A stretch of DNA of 11,025 nucleotides from NCBI GenBank assembly GCA_008363265.1, contig RHKR01000038.1, forward strand, positions 1-11,025, in the 5' to 3' direction. Of the stretch, positions 6,316-11,025 are shown in pieces. Below the pieces are notes generated by a model. It was given only the letters and a program-made list of their open reading frames with translations. It was not told where the DNA came from and did no database searches. Origin of the DNA: Chlorobiota bacterium (lineage in GTDB: Bacteria > Bacteroidota > Ignavibacteria > Ignavibacteriales > Ignavibacteriaceae). The position numbers and the translations under genes were made by a program. The number at the start of each line of letters is the position of its first letter. Position 1 is the first letter of the stretch.

Positions 6316-8934
6316 TTATCCTTTGTTGAAGACGATCCTGCCGCGGTCGTCGACGGAGGCGACAATGGTGTCACCTTCGCTGAACTCACCCGCGATGAGG
6401 AGTTGCGCCAGGGGATTGATCACATACTTTTGGATCGTACGCTTCAGCGGGCGCGCGCCGTATGAAAGGTCGTAACCAAGATCGGCAAGCCAGTCTTCGG
6501 CTTCTTCCGTAATGGTAAATGCCATATCCTTGGCGGCGAGCATCGCTTTTACCGTCTCCAGCTGGATATCAACTATCCTTCTGATCTCTTTTTGGCTCAA
6601 AGGTTTGAATAGAATTACATCATCGATCCTGTTCAGGAACTCGGGACGGATGGTCTTCCGCAGCAACTCGGAGAGCTGGACGCGCAGGCCGCCCATCATT
6701 GTATCGATATCTTCATCATTCCCGTTGGCGAGCGCTTCCTGGATGATGTGTGAACCGAGGTTCGATGTCATAATGATGATCGTGTTCTTGAAATCAACGG
6801 TTCTTCCCTGGTTGTCGGTCAGTCTGCCGTCATCAAGCACCTGAAGGAGCACATTGAATACATCTGGGTGTGCCTTCTCGATCTCATCGAGGAGTATCAC
6901 TGAATAGGGTCTTCTTCTGACCGCTTCCGTAAGCTGCCCGCCTTCTTCGTAACCGACATATCCGGGAGGAGCACCTATAAGGCGTGTGACGGAGAATTTC
7001 TCCATATACTCCGACATGTCTATCCTGATCATCGCGTGCTCGTCATCGAAGAGAGCTTCCGCGAGGGCTTTTGCAAGCTCGGTTTTTCCGACACCGGTTG
7101 TTCCCAGGAATATAAATGAGCCGGTGGGTTTGTTGGCATCCTGCAGGCCGGCACGTGATCTGCGAACGGCATTCGCAACGGCATAAACCGCTTCTTCCTG
7201 TCCTACCACACGTTTATGAAGCTGTGCCTCGAGGTTCATCAGTTTCACTCTCTCCCCTTCGAGCATTCTGGTGACGGGGATACCTGTCCAGCGGGAAACG
7301 ATTTCAGCCACATCTTCTGCCTCAACCTCTTCTTTCAGAAGGCGTTTTCCGGCCTGGATCCTGTTAAGATCAGTGGTCTCGTCGTTAAGCTTTCGTTCCA
7401 TTTCAGGAAGTGTGCCGTAGCGGATCTCGGCGACTTTTGAGAGCTGCCCCTCGCGCTCGAACATTTCGGAGTCGGCGCGGAGCTTTTCGATCTGCGATTT
7501 GATCTCGCGGATGTGCTGTATCTTCTCTTTTTCGCTGTCCCAGTGGACCTTAATGCCGTTCCGCTCCTCATTCAGCTCGGCAAGTTCGCGGTTAAGGTCT
7601 TCGAGTCTTTTGATCGAGGCTTCATCCTTTTCGCGGGTGAGGGCAACTTTTTCGATCTCGAGCTGTTTGATCTTCCTTTCGAGGATGTCGAGCTCCTCAG
7701 GCATCGAGTCGATCTCCATTCTGAGGCGTGAAGCCGACTCATCGATCAGGTCGATCGCCTTGTCGGGGAGGAACCTGTCACTTATGTATCTGTTCGAAAG
7801 TTGTACAGCGGCCACGATGGCGCCGTCGGTGATCCTCACTCCGTGGTGAACTTCGTATCTCTCTTTCAGACCGCGGAGGATCGAGATCGAGTCTTCCTCA
7901 TCCGGTTCCATCACCATTACGGGCTGGAAGCGGCGCTCGAGGGCGGCATCTTTTTCGATGTATTTCTGATATTCGTCGAGGGTGGTGGCACCGATGCAGT
8001 GGAGTTCACCCCGGGAGAGGGCAGGTTTCAGGATGTTTGCGGCATCCATTGCCCCTTCGGTTTTACCCGCGCCTACAAGAGTGTGGAGCTCATCTACAAA
8101 GAGAACTATTCCACCGTTGGAGTTCTGCACTTCCTTGATCACAGCTTTAAGTCTCTCTTCGAACTGACCTCTGTATTGTGTGCCGGCGATCAGTGCGCCG
8201 ATGTCGAGGGCCACGATCTGTTTCGATTTAATTGTTTCGGGGGCATCACCGGAGACAATACGCTGTGCTATGCCTTCGGCGATGGCAGTTTTACCCACGC
8301 CGGGTTCGCCGATAAGTACAGGGTTGTTCTTGGTTCTGCGGGAGAGCACCTGCATCACACGGCGGATCTCATCGTTCCGTCCGATAACGGGATCGAGTTT
8401 TCCGGCTCTGGCGAGGTCGTTGAGATTTCTGCCGAATTTCTGGAGTGAGGCGTAGGTATCCTCGGCATTCTGTGAGGTGACCCGGCTTCCGCCGCGGACT
8501 GTTTCAATCGCACGGGAGAGGTCGTCACCGGCAACCCCTGCGTCTTTTAACAGGCGGCCTGCATCTCCATTGTCCTCCGCCAAAGCCATCAGAAGGTGCT
8601 CGGTTGAGACATACTCATCCTTGAGCTCGGCAGCGAGCTTCATGGAGCGGTCGAAAACTGAAGAAGTGGCGGGCGAAAGTTTCGGATCGCTAACGGCATC
8701 CCCGCTAACCTTGGGGAGGTTATCCATCCCGGCCGAAACCTTGATGCGGAGCCGGTCGCTGTTGGCTCCTGTCCGCTGGATGAGTGAATCCGCAATACCA
8801 CCTTTTTCCTCGATAAGTGCAGCGAGGAGGTGAACCGGTTCGATTATCTGATTTCCGTAACTGCCGGCTATTTCAAGAGCTTTTTGGATCGTCTCCTGAG
8901 CCTTGACAGTGAATTTATTAATATTGAAAGACAT
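6316..8934 (-). CDS. clpB: ATP-dependent chaperone/disaggregase ClpB
   Basis: ClpB is a cytoplasmic hexameric AAA+ machine that pulls polypeptides out of aggregates together with the DnaK system. The 872-residue protein has the full architecture. The Clp N-domain covers about 1-145. The first ATPase domain has Walker A GEPGVGKT (209-216), pore-loop Tyr254, Walker B VLFVDE (277-282) and ERRF (333-336). The long coiled-coil middle domain spans about 405-535 and separates ClpB from ClpA and short-linker ClpC. The second ATPase domain has Walker A GTTGVGKT (611-618), pore loop GYVGY (658-662), Walker B VILLDE (679-684), FLNRID with arginine finger Arg769, and sensor-2 GARPLKR (826-832). No key residue is missing. 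The ATG is fixed by a strong GGAGG seven bases upstream. The Val codons 146 and 152, near where E. coli has an internal GTG start, are both GTC, so that short isoform is not supported. I found no CIRCE operator upstream. The gene appears monocistronic. Confidence 0.98.
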   Translation of the reverse strand: MSFNINKFTVKAQETIQKALEIAGSYGNQIIEPVHLLAALIEEKGGIADSLIQRTGANSDRLRIKVSAGMDNLPKVSGDAVSDPKLSPATSSVFDRSMKLAAELKDEYVSTEHLLMALAEDNGDAGRLLKDAGVAGDDLSRAIETVRGGSRVTSQNAEDTYASLQKFGRNLNDLARAGKLDPVIGRNDEIRRVMQVLSRRTKNNPVLIGEPGVGKTAIAEGIAQRIVSGDAPETIKSKQIVALDIGALIAGTQYRGQFEERLKAVIKEVQNSNGGIVLFVDELHTLVGAGKTEGAMDAANILKPALSRGELHCIGATTLDEYQKYIEKDAALERRFQPVMVMEPDEEDSISILRGLKERYEVHHGVRITDGAIVAAVQLSNRYISDRFLPDKAIDLIDESASRLRMEIDSMPEELDILERKIKQLEIEKVALTREKDEASIKRLEDLNRELAELNEERNGIKVHWDSEKEKIQHIREIKSQIEKLRADSEMFEREGQLSKVAEIRYGTLPEMERKLNDETTDLNRIQAGKRLLKEEVEAEDVAEIVSRWTGIPVTRMLEGERVKLMNLEAQLHKRVVGQEEAVYAVANAVRRSRAGLQDANKPTGSFIFLGTTGVGKTELAKALAEALFDDEHAMIRIDMSEYMEKFSVTRLIGAPPGYVGYEEGGQLTEAVRRRPYSVILLDEIEKAHPDVFNVLLQVLDDGRLTDNQGRTVDFKNTIIIMTSNLGSHIIQEALANGNDEDIDTMMGGLRVQLSELLRKTIRPEFLNRIDDVILFKPLSQKEIRRIVDIQLETVKAMLAAKDMAFTITEEAEDWLADLGYDLSYGARPLKRTIQKYVINPLAQLLIAGEFSEGDTIVASVDDRGRIVFNKG

Positions 8935-8941
8935 TATATTT

Positions 8942-8946
8942 CCTCC
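8942..8946 (-). promoter_or_regulatory. Ribosome binding site GGAGG of clpB
   Basis: On the minus strand GGAGG is followed by seven bases (AAATATA) and then ATG. This strong Shine-Dalgarno fixes the clpB start and shows that the organism uses Shine-Dalgarno initiation for at least some genes. Confidence 0.85.
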
Positions 8947-8951
8947 AAGTT

Positions 8952-8982
8952 GATCCGCTGCTTCATCAGTCGAATACGGATC
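8952..8982 (-). promoter_or_regulatory. Possible stem-loop in the clpB leader
   Basis: The 6-bp arms GATCCG (8952-8957) and CGGATC (8977-8982) are perfectly inverted around a 19-nt loop, just upstream of the clpB ribosome binding site. They would form a leader hairpin if the transcript starts further upstream. The stem does not include GGAGG, so direct thermosensor masking is not shown. The rest of the 162-nt gap shows no confident promoter. Confidence 0.25.
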
Positions 8983-9076
8983 GCTCTAATATTGTGAATG
9001 ATCTATGAATTATGGCAAAGAGTTCAACAACCATTCTTCAAAGTGCATCCATCTTGTTTAGACAAAAAGAGGGCTT

Positions 9077-9107
9077 AAAAAGTTCCTGCCGGTTCTTCAA
9101 CCGGGAA
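9077..9107 (-). terminator. Intrinsic terminator overlapping the end of the histidine kinase gene
   Basis: On the minus strand the inverted repeat CCGGTT-GAAG-AACCGG (9089-9104) has a four-base loop and includes the TGA stop (9097-9099). Outer bases TTC/GAA (9105-9107 and 9083-9085) can extend the stem past a 3-nt bulge. A run of five T follows at 9081-9077. The stem is short but the position is right for ending the kinase transcript before clpB. Confidence 0.55.
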
Positions 9108-11025
9108 GAGTCATGGTGATCACAGTCCCCACGCCCGGTTCGCTGTGCACCTCAAGGTTACCTCCGTGCTTTTGGGCAAATTCACGTGAAAGTCCAAGAC
9201 CAAGGCCTGTTCCCTTTTCTCCCGAGGTTCCGGGTTGAGATCTTACTTTCCCCATCTGAAAGAGGTTGTCAAGTATTTCCCTCTCCATGCCGGTTCCGTT
9301 GTCACGGACAGTTATTATCGTTCTATCATCTGACCGGGTTGCAGACACTTCGACCGTGCCCCCTTCGCATGAATATTTCACAGCATTGTTCAAGAGATTC
9401 CGAAGGATGATCCTGATCATATTATTGTCGGCCGTAACCTCGAGGCCCTCCGGGGTCCGGCAAAGAAGTTCCACTTTTTTAGCCAGGGCCTGAGGACGGT
9501 AAAGTTTGAGAACATCATTGATGACAGGAACGATATCGAATCTGACAGGATTAAACTCGAGCGTGCCGGTACGGGATGCGGAAAGGTGCAGAAGGTTTTC
9601 GACCAGCGAATAGGTGTTGTCGGCCGTTTCCTTTAAAATTCTGATGAACTCAAGCCGCTCTGCATCGGTCATTGAGCTGTAATCGTTCATTAACAGGTCG
9701 GTATTCCCGAGGAATATCTGGAACGGACTTCTGAGGTCGTGCGATATGATCGAGAAAAGTTTGTCTTTCGATCTCCCGAGGGCTGTCAGTTCCTGATTGG
9801 CTGAAGCCAGTTCGTTGGCCTGCAGTTCGATCATCGTATTCTTTTCCGAAAGTATTTGATTGGCCAGTTCCTTTTTCCTCGAAATGCGGTAGAGGAGGAA
9901 AGCGATAACCGCCACCAGGATCAGCAGGAGTGCTGAGGCAATAATGATCAGCTTCTGAATATCATTACGGAATATCTGCTGCTGAAGATCATCCTCGTAT
10001 TTCTGGAACCGGAACTTGTTTTTAAGTCCGATCAGCCTGCGGCTCATTTCCTCTTCCCCGATGAGTCTGGCATAGTCGAGGTGGCGCTTCAGTGTTATCA
10101 GTGACGAATCCCGGTCGCCGTTTCTTTCATAAATTTCGCTCAGCGAACGAAAGATGCCGCTCAGGATCATTTTGTTGTTAACATCCGTGGCTGCCCGGAT
10201 CCCAAGTTCAAAATACTTTTTAGCGGCATCCAGGTTACCGGTTGCAAGGTTGACATTTCCGAGGCCCTGAAGTGCTTCCGCTTCGCGCAGAATTATATTC
10301 TGTTCACGGGCGAGATCAAGCATCTGTCTGAAATACATCTCTGCAATTTCAAGGTTCTTTTGCTTCAGATAGTACTCACCCACCCCCTTCAGACCCAACA
10401 TGATCCCCCGGTGGTCGTCGGTCTCCCGGTAGGTATCAAGTGACAGCTTCAGATAGAAACCTGAGGAGTCGGTGTTGATATGCTCATAAGCAGAGCCGAG
10501 ACCATGATAGGCATATCCGATAACCGAAGTGTCTTTCGACCTGAATGCGTACTCCAGGCTCTCCCGGTAATAGATGATCGCTTCCTCGTGCTGGGATGTT
10601 TCACTGTAGACTTGACCGATGTTTGAAAGGCTGATCGTAATTCCGTAGGCGTTATCGATCGATTTCTGCAAGTCGAGCGATTTCATGAAGTAGTCGAGGG
10701 CCTTGTCATAGAGTGACCAGTTGAAATAGATCGTACCCAGGTTGTTAAGTGTGGTGGCGTGGTGGTCGTTGTTCCTGAGTTTTGCCCTGACCTCAAGTGC
10801 ATTGTTAAAGTAAATAATGGCACTGTCGAACCGTGACTCCTGCCAATAAATAAACCCGATGTTATTGAGAGCCGAACCGAGGCCTGTAGAATCACCCGCG
10901 GCTTCGTAAACTGACGTGGCGCGCTTCAAGGTTTCGATCGCGCTGCGCCTGTCCATCATCCGGAAGAGTGCCCGGCCCTTGTTTTCAATGTTTTTGCCCA
11001 GAAGGAAACTGAGACCGTTTTCCTC
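9097..11025 (-). CDS. TPR-repeat transmembrane sensor histidine kinase (5' end outside window)
   Basis: The frame stays open from the TGA at 9097-9099 to the right edge. Residues before the ATG at 10957-10959 (NKGRALFRMMDRRSAIETLKRA) continue a TPR helix, so the true start lies outside. Numbered from that ATG, about seven tetratricopeptide repeats (28-302) precede a coiled segment, one membrane span (about 336-357) and a linker. The HisKA dimerisation domain follows, with phospho-acceptor His407 in FSIISHDLRSPF. The HATPase domain has an N-box LRNLLNNAVKYS (519-530), G1 DNGTGM (553-558) and G2 GTGLGLGLS (583-591), so the catalytic set is complete. No receiver or DNA-binding domain is attached, so phosphate must pass to a separate response regulator not in the window. 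TPR-type kinases of this kind are common in Bacteroidota. If the missing N-terminus has a signal peptide, the TPRs would be periplasmic. The ligand is unknown. A terminator overlaps the stop, separating it from clpB. Confidence 0.93.
   Translation of the reverse strand, partial: EENGLSFLLGKNIENKGRALFRMMDRRSAIETLKRATSVYEAAGDSTGLGSALNNIGFIYWQESRFDSAIIYFNNALEVRAKLRNNDHHATTLNNLGTIYFNWSLYDKALDYFMKSLDLQKSIDNAYGITISLSNIGQVYSETSQHEEAIIYYRESLEYAFRSKDTSVIGYAYHGLGSAYEHINTDSSGFYLKLSLDTYRETDDHRGIMLGLKGVGEYYLKQKNLEIAEMYFRQMLDLAREQNIILREAEALQGLGNVNLATGNLDAAKKYFELGIRAATDVNNKMILSGIFRSLSEIYERNGDRDSSLITLKRHLDYARLIGEEEMSRRLIGLKNKFRFQKYEDDLQQQIFRNDIQKLIIIASALLLILVAVIAFLLYRISRKKELANQILSEKNTMIELQANELASANQELTALGRSKDKLFSIISHDLRSPFQIFLGNTDLLMNDYSSMTDAERLEFIRILKETADNTYSLVENLLHLSASRTGTLEFNPVRFDIVPVINDVLKLYRPQALAKKVELLCRTPEGLEVTADNNMIRIILRNLLNNAVKYSCEGGTVEVSATRSDDRTIITVRDNGTGMEREILDNLFQMGKVRSQPGTSGEKGTGLGLGLSREFAQKHGGNLEVHSEPGVGTVITMTLPG

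Noticed and set aside
7801..8448. A 215-codon open frame on the plus strand
   Set aside because: It lies wholly antisense to the first ATPase domain of clpB, which is unmistakable, and its translation shows no recognisable domain. It is a shadow of clpB codon bias.
3637..8934. A single clpB-barrel operon working as one envelope-stress system
   Set aside because: A 12-bp hairpin with a U-rich flank separates the two genes, and common strand alone is not evidence of joint function.
8935..9096. A CIRCE (HrcA) operator upstream of clpB
   Set aside because: Neither TTAGCACTC nor GAGTGCTAA, nor a close version of them, is present in the gap.
9097..10959. A complete 620-residue histidine kinase starting at the ATG at 10957-10959
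   Set aside because: The same frame continues without a stop to the right edge and encodes more TPR-like helix, so the gene is 5'-truncated by the window.

Overview
The window looks like chromosomal DNA of a Gram-negative bacterium from the Bacteroidota/Chlorobiota side of the tree. This is an inference from gene content: an Omp85-type outer-membrane barrel, a TPR-containing membrane histidine kinase and a secreted GH13 enzyme. An Ignavibacteria-like or related environmental lineage would fit. G+C is moderate, about half by eye. I see no plasmid, phage, tRNA, rRNA or CRISPR signature.

Left part, plus strand. The window opens inside the 3' end of a probable Dps/ferritin-like gene (1-170), closed by a clear intrinsic terminator. 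A 169-nt gap with an odd-length palindrome and a long pyrimidine tract leads into a secreted GH13 alpha-1,6-debranching enzyme (isoamylase/GlgX/pullulanase group, 340-2403). An 86-nt gap then leads into a beta-class adenine-type DNA methyltransferase (2490-3494) with no restriction enzyme beside it.

Middle. The methyltransferase converges on the next minus-strand gene. The 142-nt gap between them is almost filled by a compact element with imperfect terminal inverted repeats of about 31 nt (3510-3636). It looks like a REP/MITE-type dispersed repeat, and one arm directly abuts the neighbouring stop codon.

Right part, minus strand. Read in transcription order these are a TPR-histidine kinase whose 5' end lies beyond the right edge (9097-11025), the ClpB disaggregase (6316-8934) and an 861-aa outer-membrane protein (3637-6222). 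Hairpins after the kinase and after clpB suggest three separate units rather than one operon. The outer-membrane protein is the most interesting gene. It has a signal peptide, a soluble N-terminal part with atypical-kinase-like active-site motifs, one RTX-like GGxGxDxL calcium-binding-type motif, and a C-terminal Omp85/D15 barrel.

How the genes might work together: Dps and ClpB are stress-protection genes and the sensor kinase may respond to the envelope or nutrient state, but nothing in the sequence ties them into one pathway. The debranching enzyme would act outside the cytoplasm on branched alpha-glucans. I see no convincing multi-gene novel system. The best leads are the kinase-like/Omp85 fusion and the small palindromic element.
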